From the NCBI GenBank assembly GCA_022494885.1, contig JAGVSM010002976.1:124001-188000 (forward strand): 64,000 nt of DNA. The letters run 5' to 3'. Position 1 is the first letter of the stretch. The number at the start of each line of letters is the position of its first letter. This document shows positions 33,301 to 44,223 of this stretch, piece by piece. The translations under genes were made by a program, and so were the position numbers. The notes beneath the pieces were generated by a model. That model saw only the letters and a list, made by a program, of their open reading frames with translations, ran no database searches and was not told where the DNA came from. The DNA is from Micrasema longulum (taxonomy: Eukaryota; Arthropoda; Insecta; Trichoptera; Brachycentridae).

Positions 33301-33814
33301 ATTAAATTAGCCGAATTACTCAAAAGGATGCCCTACCACGTTAGATTAAAACGCACTAGGACATACATCATTGAAAAAATGACGGAAGAGAGGGGACTTG
33401 ATAGAAACTTATAAGATACTCAGTAATTACTATGACTGCCCTCTGCACGATATGTATCAATTAAATCCCAACACAAATTTACGGGGTTATAACTGGAAGC
33501 TCTATCGTCCTTAATTCCACCTCAATCCCAAGAAAAACTTCCTATCCAGCTGGGTAGTTTACAAGTTTACAAAGGAAATAAATTGCCAAGCCTAGTTGTC
33601 CATTCCATTTCAGTCAGCTAGATCAAAAACTGTTTGGATGGTTTTTTGAAGGAAGAAGAACGCAGACAAAAAGCAGTACACGAGTTATATGCGCATCGGC
33701 AATGGCTGCCCGCCTTAAACGAATCATAATAATAATATTCATTAATTTATATCTTATGTATACAGTCTGCATTACGCGATGGGTTAAACAACCCGTAAAC
33801 TAATGCAGACTACA
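33301..33814. other. No gene recognised
   Basis: Mixed composition. A frame near 33310-33410 can be read as a basic peptide, but I cannot match it to any family. A short inverted repeat (GGGTTAAACAACCC) lies at 33801-33814. Confidence 0.35.
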
Positions 33815-34195
33815 ATGAGGAATTTCAGCCCTACGGGAAATTAGATAGTAAATTGTTTTCTTGCGCGCAGTAAAAATTAGAGCAATAAATTGTTTGGCAA
33901 AATTTCTTGAAAATGGACGAAAAATATAGTAAAAATAAAAATATTTTTATAAAAACGCACTACTTTGATCGACTTCATTGGTTCATATGAACCAACAAAT
34001 GATATAAGAGCTATGAAGGATATCCGGTTGGCTTACCACTAACGAAGCAATCGTAAGAACTAACCGAGAACAACCTCTGACGTCACACGCGGAGTTATTG
34101 TCGGAATATAAAATTTTGAAAATTATAGTGCTGATAATAAGATACATAAAAAAAAATTGGCATAGTTTAATAGTCTATTAACTAATAAAACAATT
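33815..34195 (+). repeat. Dispersed repeat family H, copy 1
   Basis: About 370 bp align with 39186-39545. Shared blocks include CTACGGGAAAT, GGCAAARTTTCTTGAAAATG, GGATATCCGGTTKGCTT and TAGTCTATTAAC near the end. No coding potential was seen. Confidence 0.65.
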
Positions 34196-34341
34196 TAAAA
34201 AAGACGCTGAACTTCCTCATTGTGAAAAAATAAAAATTACAGCAAAAATGGCATACTTTTTGACTAAGATTTTTAGAATTATGGCTCTATTTTATCAGAT
34301 GTGCGATATCAAAATTAAATTGAAATTCATTTCTACGTTTC

Positions 34342-34620
34342 CTAGTATATAAAGTTCAAAGAGAAAAGTGGAAGATCGGCTTCATATTCTTGCCGGGTTC
34401 CAATTATAAAATCACAAAAGGATTGCCATAAGGCGACGGATCCGCTATCAGTCTCCGCCGTCTCCGGTTGCCGCCATGACAGGAAATAGTTTTCAATGGA
34501 AGAATAGCGATAAACCCAATCTCCGTACATCCCCCGTTTTCTCAATATCCTCTCAATTCACAGCGCAGGTTTGCTATTCGCAAAAGTTCAATGTGTTTTG
34601 GCGGGAATGTAAAATAGAGC
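34342..34620. promoter_or_regulatory. GC-richer non-repetitive patch with an E2F-like site
   Basis: TTTTGGCGGGAA at 34593-34604 fits the E2F consensus. On the minus strand a 68-codon frame (MRKRGMYGDWVYRYSSIENY...) and, in another frame, a short start MAATGDGGD are present. It may be a 5' exon or promoter, but no splice chain links it to anything. Confidence 0.2.
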
Positions 34621-34917
34621 TGCGAAAATAAAAAATGATCACGAAAATTCCGTGAAATTATCGTCACATTATTTAACAATTAATGTTCGAATACCAATTT
34701 GAATTATTTAACAATTTTTAAAAATAGACATTAGTTGCAAGAAAAAGCTATTCGACAGTTTCTAGTCTACGTAATATTGATGTTTTTTGTTGTTATATCA
34801 TGATATCATATTATACTACATACACACAAATATAATTTATACAAAGTTGCTTTGACTATCTAATTGGGATAGTCAAAAAAATAAAATAAAAACAGTAATC
34901 ACTAACAGTTATAAAGA
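34621..34917. other. No gene recognised
   Basis: AT-rich with nothing recognised. Confidence 0.45.
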
Positions 34918-35165
34918 TAGTGCACAAAGTGAAAAACAAAGTAAAATTGAGTAAAAACATAGTAAAAATTACAGTAAAACATAGTTAAAATGTAGTGAAA
35001 CATGGTTGAAAATAAAGCAAAAACATAGTAAAATCAAAGTAATAAACGGAGTGAAAACATAGTAAAAAATGTTCTGAAAACATAGTAAAAAACATTAAAA
35101 ATATATATGTAAATATAAATATTTTAAAACTCAGTAAAATGCAAAGTAAAAACAGAATAAACTCT
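34918..35165. repeat. Degenerate minisatellite
   Basis: Many imperfect copies of AAAACATAGTAAAA and variants (AAAGTAAAAA, GTGAAAACATAG) occur over 250 bp with irregular spacing. Confidence 0.75.
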
Positions 35166-35622
35166 ACAATTGGTACACCTTGAAGATGATTACTAAGAGA
35201 AGAATGGTTGTTGGTAAAACGAAACCAAGTGATTATTTAAAATTATTTATTTTATTTTATTAAATAAAATATAACAAAGGTTTCACAAAATAAAAAAAAA
35301 TATGCTATGAAATAAAAAAGATTCCTTATTAATATATCGCCTGTTACATTCTGAAATATTTTTTATGCTTGTTCTTTTTCTTATTTTTCTTCTAAAAAAA
35401 AATTTTTGCTTTATTATTATTTAAATACATATATGTTTGCAATCTTAAAATAAGATTTATTTTATTACCTAGAATGTACGTAATTTATAACCAACAACAC
35501 CATGGAAAATTTATAGCGACTGTATCTACTCCTATTTTTTATATGCATTATATCTAAAACTGTTGTTTTTCTTTTTTATTATATAAATTAAATAAGAGTG
35601 TTACTGAAATCATCAAATTTGG
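35166..35622. other. No gene recognised
   Basis: AT-rich with nothing recognised. Confidence 0.45.
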
Positions 35623-36256
35623 AATAACCAGTAACCGATTATATCGCTTTCGAGACATCTTCAAAAAGGGCATCATTATTTTAAAATAAAGTGTATTTAC
35701 AGTAATGATAAATAATTCAAAATTGTACAACTTATAAGTATTGTAGTTAAATCATTTTTATCTGAAAGACCTTTTTACAAAGTGTTACTGGGTAAATACT
35801 AGATTTTAGATGACCCTAATGGTGGACCTAATGACTGTCAATTAAGACGTCTGAAAAGTGTAAAGGATGATCAAAAACTTAAATAAAGAAGATCCACAAC
35901 AATATACGTATGTGTAAAATTTGAACTATTTAAAATGACAGTATATAAACTCTTGTATTTACCCAACTTTGTTAAATGGTATTTCAGGAAAAAATAATTC
36001 AGTTCAATTACTATAACATAATTATGAATTCTTTTTCGATCCTGTTTTAGCATAAATAATACATTCAATTTTATAATAAAAAATACCAGTGGTGCTATTC
36101 TGAACCGCTCTCGCGGCCGTAGAAAACACTTTAATCTCGCGTATTTTGTATGTAAATACGCGAGGTAAAAGTTTTTTCTACGGCTGCGAGAGCGTTTGGA
36201 ATATCACCCTAGACTCAAAGATGTCGCGAAATCGATGAAACCGGTTACTGGTTATT
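35623..36256. mobile_element. TIR element of 634 bp with ~38-bp inverted ends
   Basis: AATAACCAGTAACCGATTAT and CGCTTTCGAGACATC at the left are inverted at 36218-36256 (GATGTCGCGAAATCG, GGTTACTGGTTATT). The interior is AT-rich with no transposase, and another foldback (36088-36210) sits inside near the right end. Confidence 0.68.
36088..36210. mobile_element. 123-bp foldback MITE nested in the TIR element
   Basis: Two arms of about 57 bp (GGTGCTATTCTGAACCGCTC ... CTCGCGTATTT and their inverse) enclose a 7-base loop. The sequence is almost entirely an inverted repeat with CTCTCGCGGCCGTAGAAAA in the stem. Confidence 0.85.
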
Positions 36257-37329
36257 GAAAAAATATAGATTCAAGTTTCACTCGTCTTTTATCTTCATAC
36301 TGAATTACAACAAACCCTCATTCAGAGTTTTCACTGACAAACTTGAATATATAAACACATTATTTAAGTAAACTTATTTTAATTTAGTCCTACTCGATAC
36401 ATTTTTTTTTCAGTGTACGTACTCGCAACAATGATTTGATGTGTTTGTCAAATGTTGCATTAAAAATCTTACCGATCTCTTAAATATTTCCAAGACTAAC
36501 AGTTCGACATTATACATGTTATAATTTTATTTTATATGTTTCGAAGAATACGTTGCTTACCCAGAAAATGGTTGATAGAATAAAATCAGGATACGAGTGT
36601 GTTAACAAAAAGGCGGACTGTAAATGAAAATAGAATTTCATTCAGTTTTGTGATTGGGAAATATTTGAGAAAGGATAGGAACGTGGAATGGATACCGACC
36701 TTTAATATGATCTGAATGTTCTTCAATTTCTGGCACTGAATCACAACTATTAAATTATTGAATATAACAATGTTTTTCACGACGCGCGACGATTCCAACC
36801 ACTTTTTATCATATTTTATGTCAAGTCAAAAATGTTGTTTTGTTTTTGTTCTAAATACGAATCTTCTAATTTTGAATATCTTCTATCTTGATGTTAGGTA
36901 GGTACCATAAGAATGGGTCAAAGGAAGGATGGGAACGAAAGGTAATCGGCCAGGAATAGTATCGATAAATGCTGTTATTTACTTAACAGAGTGAATAAAG
37001 GCGTTATGTCACAAACTACATCATCAAAAAGTAGCGGTAGATTTTGAAAGCGAATGAATGTATTATTTTATCAATAATTATCAGATATCTCAGCTTTTTG
37101 TTTTCGCCACATAACACTTATCCACTAATATCTTCAAATGTTTTAGTCTTGTAAGCTAAGTATGTATTTGATATTTGATATTTTTTCTAATAGAATGTTA
37201 ATAAATGTATTGTATACGAATAGAAGAAAATATTTGATATAATTTACAATATAATACAATAAAACAAACGAAATAATTTCATTTATTAATCAATCAAAAA
37301 TATCTAATTAAATCGAATAAACACCGCGA
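36257..37329. other. No gene recognised
   Basis: AT-rich. A 70-codon minus-strand frame at 36586-36798 has no recognisable motif. Confidence 0.4.
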
Positions 37330-37620
37330 TATTTCTTCGTCTCGCGTTATTTAATTACGTCCCGGGATAATTGAGTAATTCGAACGGGACAGATTCATTC
37401 CAGAATTTTCCCCGAGGGATAGATTCGAGATTCGCCGGTATCCGAATGATTTATCTCTGAATTTTCAAATTGAAAGACATGACAGTCGTCGCATCAAAGT
37501 AATTGCTATGCCCAAAAGACTTGATGCAACCCTTTCCCTGCCCTAAAAAGCTAAGGAAAGGGATGTCACAGGTGAATTTACATTTTCAATTAGATTTTGC
37601 CGGGGATATTAATTAGCTTC
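37330..37620. promoter_or_regulatory. Non-repetitive GC-richer patch, possible conserved non-coding DNA
   Basis: It contains a local hairpin (CCCTTTCC ... GGAAAGGG at 37531-37563) and TAATTGCTATGC-type homeodomain/POU-like strings. There is no long frame and no match elsewhere in the window. The call rests on composition only. Confidence 0.15.
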
Positions 37621-38139
37621 TTCACAACGCGGGATCAGATAATTTAATATTGATGTAGCAATGATTTTAAAGATTTGAATACGTCATACGATGAACAGGA
37701 AACGATCATTAGAAAAGATTCATTTTAAGTAAGACTCGATACTCATATTTAGTCTGATAAATGGCTTGATTCAATGAATCATCATTACTGGAACCAGTGG
37801 CATTCAATTCTGGTTACGAAATAATGTTGTGCTGTTCTTTGATAAGCACAGTACAAACTATGACTTGACACTACATTCGATACAGGATATGGTATTTGGT
37901 GAAAGTCTTTCTCGATTTGACAATCACTAAAATATATCGAATCTCGTCTCGAGGTAGATTTTTTTTTCATCGAAGTATTTTTTTTTGGTGTATTTTGTTT
38001 TAATCGTACCAACCTTCATATATTTTTCAAAAAGTATTAGACTGTTACTTAATGGACCATATTATTCTGTAAATAAATAAATAATAATATGGTTATTTTT
38101 CCGATTTAAATTTGAAATTTAATTTTCACGCAGAAAACT
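37621..38139. other. No gene recognised
   Basis: AT-rich left flank of an RTE element. Nothing was recognised. Confidence 0.45.
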
Positions 38140-38142
38140 TAA

Positions 38143-38169
38143 TTTTAACTAACTAACTAACTAACTAAC
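38143..38169. repeat. (AACT)n tail of the RTE copy
   Basis: About six AACT units directly abut the stop codon region of the minus-strand RTE. On that strand they form a GTTA repeat, the simple-repeat tail typical of RTE LINEs. Confidence 0.85.
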
Positions 38170-38171
38170 CA

Positions 38172-38745
38172 TCACGCCATTTCCCCGGAGGGGTAGGCAG
38201 AGAGGATAGAACGCCACACCACTCTGTCCTGGCACACTTCCTTTGCTTCCTTCACATTCATACATCTTCTCATGTACGCACGTCGATTATTCCGACTTTT
38301 CACATGACCACTTTCAAGAATTTGTTGTACTTGATCATGCCATGTCTTTCTCGGCCTTCCTCGACTTCTACAACCAGACACATTCGCATCATAAATCTTT
38401 TTAGCCGTTCTTTCATCATTCATTCGCTCCACATGACCGAACCATCGCAAAGACCTTTCTTAATTTTGTCGATAATGCTTAACTCAGCCTTGCATTCTGC
38501 TCTAATTTCGACATTAGGGCACCTATCATACATTGTTTTTCCGCACATTCGCCTGAGGGATCGCATTTCAACAGCATTCAGTCTACTTTCGTCCCCTTTT
38601 TTCCAACTCCATGCTTCGCTTCCATACATTAGGGTTGGTACCAGAACTCCATTATGAACTGCTAATTTAGCCTCTTGCGATAGACACTTATTTGCTACGA
38701 CAGACTTTAAGGCACCATTAACTCTGTTACCGGCACTAACTTAAT
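38172..38745 (-). pseudogene. RTE-type LINE, C-terminus of reverse transcriptase
   Basis: The minus strand reads NKVNGALKS-like residues, then HNGVLVPTLMYGSEAWSWKK, MRSLRRMCGKTMYDRCPNVE, DKIKKG, a frame shift, RWFGHVERMNDERTAKKIYD, RGRPRKTWHDQVQQILESGH, RRCMNVKEAKEVCQDRVVWR and SAYPSGEMA with a stop at 38172-38174. This is the conserved C-terminus of RTE elements (YG-EAW, LRR, GH--R, GRP). Only a few bases separate the stop from the GTTA tail. One frameshift near 38455 (KKGL-CDG instead of KKGSLRW) breaks it. The 5' end is truncated near 38750. Confidence 0.88.
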
Positions 38746-38849
38746 TTTACTTTGTATATAAATAAACTTCCCATTATAAAACAGTTTTTGGAGTGGGCGA
38801 GTGTTTTTAAATGATTATTCTTATGTAAATAATTGATTGCAAAGGTGTA

Positions 38850-39188
38850 TTCATAATAATTTCCATTCGTCACCTAATAGTGCATAGGGAACTGCATTGG
38901 TACACCAATCGCAGCGCATCTTGATCATTTTTTGTTATAAGGGGGTTAGATGATCAGTCTTACGCTTCTGGTGCCAGTCTAGTGAGCAGGAAATATTCCA
39001 TTGTAAAAACGCATTTTTAAATAAATATATATTTTTTTTATTTTTTTTTTATTTATTAATAAAACATATAAGACATGAATATCATGATATTATATTCCCA
39101 GGAGTTGTACGCTATTTCATATCAATCATGTCAGGAATCAAACCCGAGACCTCTTGCATGGTAGGCAAACGCACTGACCACACCACGA
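38850..39188 (-). mobile_element. tRNA-derived SINE, family S1, with an insertion
   Basis: It aligns with 63598-63870. The tRNA-like head is at the right (box B as AATCAAACCC on the plus strand; CTGACCACACCACGATG as box A region). The body contains GCATTGGTACACCAATCGCA and GATGATCAGTCTTACGCTTC. Between about 39019 and 39110 there is a T-rich insert ending in ATTCCCAGGAGTTGTACGC that the other copy lacks. Confidence 0.75.
39019..39110 (-). mobile_element. Short poly(T)-led insert in the SINE
   Basis: A T-rich run is followed by ATATTCCCAGGAGTT, which also closes the poly(T)-led block at 61848-61930. It is probably a strongly truncated copy of the same minus-strand retroelement. Confidence 0.5.
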
Positions 39189-39545
39189 TGTACAATGAGA
39201 AACTTCAGCTCTACGGGAAATCGGATACAATAAATGTTTTCGTGAGCGCGGTAAAAATAAGAACATTAAATTGTACGGCAAAGTTTCTTGAAAATGTACG
39301 AAAAAAAAAGAAGAAACTACTTAGAACGACGTCACTGGTTCATGTGAATCAATGAATGATAAGAGAGTTATGGAAGATATCCGGTTTGCTTGCCGTCAAT
39401 GGGCAAAACTGATCAAGAACAAGCGAAAGAGAACCTTTGGCGTCATACGCGGAGTATGAAATGCAAAACAAAAATCATAGCGCTGATAGTACGATTTATA
39501 AAAATTGAAAAAAACTTTTTTGGCTTTGTTTAGTAGTCTATTAAC
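39186..39545 (+). repeat. Dispersed repeat family H, copy 2
   Basis: It aligns with 33815-34195 over nearly its whole length, and its left edge touches the tRNA head of the SINE. No coding sequence was seen. Confidence 0.65.
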
Positions 39546-39959
39546 AAACGTTTTTTTTTATTTTTACATTACTGGACTTCCTCATTCATTTAATTCAATT
39601 ATTGAATTAAAAGAGTCAACAGATCACTTTGAAAAAATACGTGGGAGGGTAATTTATTCCACTACCGAAATGATCTAGAAGTAACGCCCCCACGGGACAC
39701 TCAATAAACTAATAGGAACTTTGAGGCACCCTAGAAACCGTTTAGACCGGAAGAAACAATTTACTTAAAATTTCTTATCGCTTAAATAAAAATGGAGTTA
39801 CTCTACAAACCAATCAAGAATACACATCATTTTCTTTGCTCAACCTTTCGCTGAGGGGTTGAAATGTGTAAGTAATTTAGTGCCGACATGAAGACTAGCC
39901 ATTATTTGTACCTTTGTAGCGGAGCTCAGAACCAAGTGACTAAGGTTGAATGGGGATAT
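39546..39959. other. No gene recognised
   Basis: AT-rich to mixed composition with nothing recognised. Confidence 0.45.
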
Positions 39960-40210
39960 TATTGGAACCGAATTTGCATATCTAAAGGCTGGCAGCCCTC
40001 CTCCGTCTGCGACATTGCCATCTGTCGAGCATTAAAGTAATTAAAAGTCTGGTGGAGAATTCCAATTTTTCTAATTTCATTGAAACTTTATACGCCTCAG
40101 CGATTAGGTCGAGTCGAAACCCATTAAATAGCCATTTTAATATTGATACTTCCGGATTTGTCTCTGAGTTAGAACCAACTGTATTTAGAAAAAGAGATGC
40201 AAACAAACCC
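39960..40210. promoter_or_regulatory. Non-repetitive patch with POU/homeodomain-like sites
   Basis: It contains the octamer-like ATTTGCATA (39970) and TAATTAAAA (40037). A 74-codon minus-strand frame (MFASLFLNTVGSNSETNPEV...) covers the same area but matches no family I know. It is either conserved non-coding DNA or an unrecognised exon. Confidence 0.18.
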
Positions 40211-40379
40211 CATGGTAAGATATTTGTTTAAATTCAAAAATCCATTTAAATATAATAAAAACACCTGCAAATATATTAAATAAATATAAACAGTTATCAG
40301 CAGAAATAAATGCAGATATAAAAAAGTAGTATATAATTATTTATTGTTGAGTTTTTTAAATTTATTATTTTCTTTTCTT

Positions 40380-41290
40380 TAACTCTAATGGACCAGTGAA
40401 GTTTCCATATTATATTATAATTACTAGCGGACCCGACATACGTTGTTCTGCCCAAACGTTGGCAAAAGACTCTTAAATGATAAGTAGGTACCTAGGTACT
40501 TGATAATGATTGAATTCCAAAACTAAAAATTATTAATATTCATATATTGAATTCAAGTAGGTACCAAGGTACTTGTTTATGGTTGAATTACAAAACATAA
40601 AATAATTTTTTTTTTAAATATGGCATTCTTTTTGCAAACGTCAAACTCCGGTCTTTTCACCAACAAAGGGGTGTACTTATGTAGGAATACGATTTTTTTA
40701 ATGTATTGAATTGAATATTATTTGAGTATGACTAAAAATCCAGTAAAACGAAATAAACGGGTAGAAATTATAAAGAATTTAAGGAAAGAATCTGATTGAG
40801 ATCCACAAAAAACAAATACTGTTTGTAAACATTAAAAAACAAACTTTTTATACACAAAAAAAAAACACACCTTTCCATTTTTTTGTAAATGTATTCTCCT
40901 CGAATGCAACCCTGGTAGATCAATGAATAAAACGTTTATGCTCCTTACATTAAATTTTTTTTATTAGATTGAAGATTTTAATATACGAACACACACAGCG
41001 CAATGATCTATATTTATCTGAAAACCGCACGTAAATCGGTTAAGCCGTTTAGGAGGAGTTCTGTGAAATCATACGTACAGAGGAATTATATATATAAATA
41101 TATCTAAGGTTATCAATGAACTATTTTTGTATTACAATAATAAGTACAAAAAAGAGAAGGAAAAAAAAAACATAAATGGAAGTTGTTTAAAAATTAAAAT
41201 CAAAGTAAAAAAAGGATTTAAAAGTTTGTAGTTAGTATTTACAAATGGAAATAATATTAAAAATGAAGAGTGAAGTGAACTCGTAAGGTT
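40380..41290 (-). mobile_element. Family P retroelement copy, split by another insertion
   Basis: The left part (TCTAATGGACCAGTGAAGTT) and the right part from about 41145 (ACATAAATGGAAGTTGTTTA and onwards) are adjacent in the copy at 31.9-32.1 kb. Here they are separated by roughly 700 bp. Confidence 0.6.
40425..41115 (+). mobile_element. Insertion starting ACTAGCGGACCCGACATACG
   Basis: The start ACTAGCGGACCCGACATACG and the end region (AATCGGTTAAGCCGTTTAGG, then a TATATA-rich tract) have the look of a widespread insect non-autonomous element. It interrupts the family P copy. No frame is intact. Confidence 0.45.
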
Positions 41291-42189
41291 TCAATATAAA
41301 AGTACGTAATTTTGGGAGTTCTGAAGTGACTTTTAACTTATTGAATACGTTTCGGTTGAAAATCTTTTTTCGGTCGGTGACTAGTATTTGTTATTTGGTA
41401 TCAGATAAATATTATAAAATTCTGTTGTAAAAATATTTAAATAATATAAAAACTTGACACATACAATTTAGTGTGTTATTTTTAATTCAATTCACCTTCA
41501 AAGCTCAGGATCTAGAAGCAATTACAGTACACGTCAATTCCACCAGGATCATAAGTTTGTAAATATAAAAGAAAATTACGAGGGGATGTATGGATGCGAG
41601 GACGAAGACGTCGGCGTCGGCATCGTCGCATCTTCCTCATATTTGAGTAAAGGCTAGGGTTGGGGAAGATTATTAAAACTAATAAAAATAATGAAAAAAC
41701 AAAAAATTAATAAACACATATTTTAATGAAATAAAAAACATTATTTGGTAACCAAAGCAGGATTTTTTTTCAAAGGATACTGTTTGAATTGGATTTTTTT
41801 TAAATATGGTTGGTAACCAACTATTTATATTCTTAAGTTTATTGTATTTTTCTTCTTAAGTATAAGTGTGATCTCTTAGTTTATAAAAATCTGGAAAAAG
41901 AATATAAGGTTTTTAAAACACTTTTCACCGTTTACTGTTATTGAATACCTTTATCAGCCCAGTATCCCATAATAAGCTGATAATAAAAAGCGTAAATTAT
42001 GACACCACACAAACTGCAGATTAACAAGCTGCATATATAGCGAAGACTGTGACACGGTACAAATTTTAAGTACGTTAGGTTACACTACCCACACAAGATA
42101 CATCATCCTGATGATGGATGCTGCAATGTAATCCTTACATCGCCGGCGCTTCGGAAAAAATGTGAAAACTTACCGTTAACTTAAGATTG
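41291..42189. other. No gene recognised
   Basis: AT-rich. A GC-rich patch at 41585-41640 has short GTCGGC repeats. The segment at 41312-41400 weakly matches 10532-10600 and the inner arm of family N. Confidence 0.4.
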
Positions 42190-42193
42190 TGGT

Positions 42194-42335
42194 CCAAAGT
42201 TCGAACCCCATTACCACAACTTGATTCCCATTTTCTAATATTATTTTTTTTACAAATCGTCAAAAACGGCCCCAGAAATGAAAATATTTGTCTAAATCAT
42301 AAGAAAGTAAATGTCTTATTTTTTAAAAATAAATA
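42194..42335 (+). mobile_element. tRNA-derived SINE, family S2, plus-strand copy
   Basis: GATTGTGGTCC jumps directly to AAAGTTCGAACCCCATTACC, so the anticodon part of the tRNA head is deleted. The body (ACAACTTGATTCCCATTTTC, AAAACGGCCCCAGAAATG) and the tail (AAATCATAAGAAAG) are as in other copies. Confidence 0.72.
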
Positions 42336-42469
42336 ATAATGTGCTCTATTGATTTTAATTCAGCTCAGAAAATGTTTTTAAAAAAAAACGATAATTGTTA
42401 ATGAAATAAGATTTAGCTTTTAATTTTTTTTTTTAAATATAAAAATAAATATTACCGTTCTTATAATGT

Positions 42470-42620
42470 ACCCAAACATTTCAATTTTGGTGGCCATTTT
42501 CAACGAGTTGTAAATAACTCAATATTAAAAAATGGAAATCAAGTTGGGGTAGAATGGGGTTTGAACCTCGGACCTCTGGCCCATGAGTCCGCAACACTAG
42601 CCACGGGACCACAACCCGAT
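42470..42620 (-). mobile_element. tRNA-derived SINE, family S2, minus-strand copy
   Basis: Full tRNA-like head at the right (GGTTTGAACCTCGG as box B region, GCCACGGGACCACAACCCG as box A region on the plus strand). It lies tail-to-tail with the copy at 42194, with about 135 bp between. Confidence 0.78.
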
Positions 42621-42898
42621 TCGAGTCTTATCAATTATCTCCTCTGAAAGTCAATATTGTTCTAATCTAAGAATACGAAGTATGATAAGTTAATTGGTAC
42701 GCAAAAAAGACAGCATAAGTGATTAAATTTTCAAAATAATTTTTAAATGAACAGTTTTGGTAGTCTAACTCATGACTTGTATGGTGTTTAAAAATGGTAA
42801 CTATTCGAGAAGGACTAATACCACTATCTAGCAAAAAACAATAAGTTTAAAAGTTCAAGTTCATACATATGTACATAGAACATAGCAACATGACGATT
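42621..42898. other. No gene recognised
   Basis: AT-rich with nothing recognised. Confidence 0.4.
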
Positions 42899-43144
42899 CG
42901 GTAGTCAGATGGCAGAAGGGACCATCTGTAATTTTCAAAAATGTTCAGGAGAGCTGAAATACGTCTCAATTTCAAGACTTTAATCCACTAACTAAAATAT
43001 TTTAGTTCTGTTTTTTAATAATAAATTACCATTTTAAATGACGCTGATTTTTTTTTTCTGCGTGTATTTACTGAAATATAAATTAAAACTTTTGAAAACC
43101 TAAACATAGACAAAAATACAGATGGTCCCTTCTGCCATCTGACG
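42899..43144. mobile_element. MITE A family, copy C
   Basis: The left end CGGTAGTCAGATGGCAGAAG is inverted at the right (CTTCTGCCATCTGAC, with four terminal bases missing). The interior matches 4576-4825 in the same orientation. AATT-like bases flank the right side. Confidence 0.82.
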
Positions 43145-44084
43145 AATTAGTGTTTGTTTTAAGAAACCGATAAGTAAAGATAAATTATATAACCTCTACA
43201 CTTACTCTCATACAAATACACATAAACACAACCTTTTGTTGTACCACATTTTAATATGTATACTTTTTATTTATAAAACTTTGCTGGTCTATCTCTAAGC
43301 CGTATCTTTTTATGTTATTATATCATTGTCGACTGTTTGTTTCTGTAAAAATAAATAAATAACATGTGCAGAAATATTGTGTTTATGATTAAACTATAAG
43401 GAATAAATAATTACATAATGGTATCCAAGTAGGTGACTGTATTTTTAACCTTTTTCTTTTTAAGGAAAAAAATATGTTAATAGAAAAAGTGAAAAAAAAC
43501 TGCCTAGAATAAAACAAAAATGGCATCCTTAGCTACATTTTCTTTCGAAATTGGTAGCTTTAAAGTAAGACTCAATCTCCAAGGATTACCCACATTAGGA
43601 AGTTCCCTGCAATCCCTCTTTTCTCTCATATGATTTATGGATTTACGAACAACGGGGATTTCGATATATTTCCAAAAACAAAATAGAATACCAGTTACTT
43701 ATTAAAACGTCGATTTATTTCGAAGGACAGTATTATTTTGCGGATTTTTTTTTAAAAACGTGTACACACAATTATTATAGTGCGCCACGTGTAATTAGCA
43801 CGTGTGGTTTTACGGACTGAAATATGGAAATATTTCTACAATAAGCATTGAATCGTATAGCTGATGATTCTCTTCTCAGTTCATCCTTGTTTTTTTGTAC
43901 AAAATTTCTCTACAAAATAATAAACTGATAGTAGTACCAACCTCCTCAATGAAATACAAGAATGTGCGGGAACGAGGGCACTCAGACATATTTCCTTCAT
44001 TTTCAAGCAATGCAACATACCATAGACATTGGTCCGCATTTGTGGGGAATACAATATAAATATACATACTTACCTACATAACGC
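43145..44084. other. No gene recognised
   Basis: AT-rich. It holds the paired E-boxes at 43786-43804. A 63-codon frame near 43876-44067 is unrecognised. Confidence 0.4.
43786..43804. promoter_or_regulatory. Two CACGTG E-boxes, 13 bp apart
   Basis: CCACGTG at 43785-43791 and CACGTGTGG at 43799-43807 form a symmetrical pair. Such E-boxes bind bHLH factors. No promoter or transcript start is seen nearby. Confidence 0.2.
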
Positions 44085-44223
44085 CTTGCTCTACAGAGAG
44101 TAAAAACTACTAGGGCTAAACGTATATGAAAAGGAAGCTTTTTAATAAATTACCACAAAATCTACAGAAAGTAATATATTACGGAAAATTTAAGAACAAA
44201 TTAAGGAAAACCCTCCTTCCGTA
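44085..44223 (+). pseudogene. LINE C-terminal fragment
   Basis: It reads LFNKLPQNLQKVIYYGKFKN, then KLRKTLLP and a stop at 44221-44223. This is the FN-LP ... FK--L--LL ending of LINE polyproteins. Upstream the frame is broken. A 3' UTR may continue to about 45090, interrupted by a foldback MITE at 44675-44871. Confidence 0.55.

Noticed and set aside
34918..35165. CRISPR-like array
   Set aside because: Units are degenerate, AT-rich and irregularly spaced, with no unique spacers; it is a minisatellite in a eukaryotic genome.
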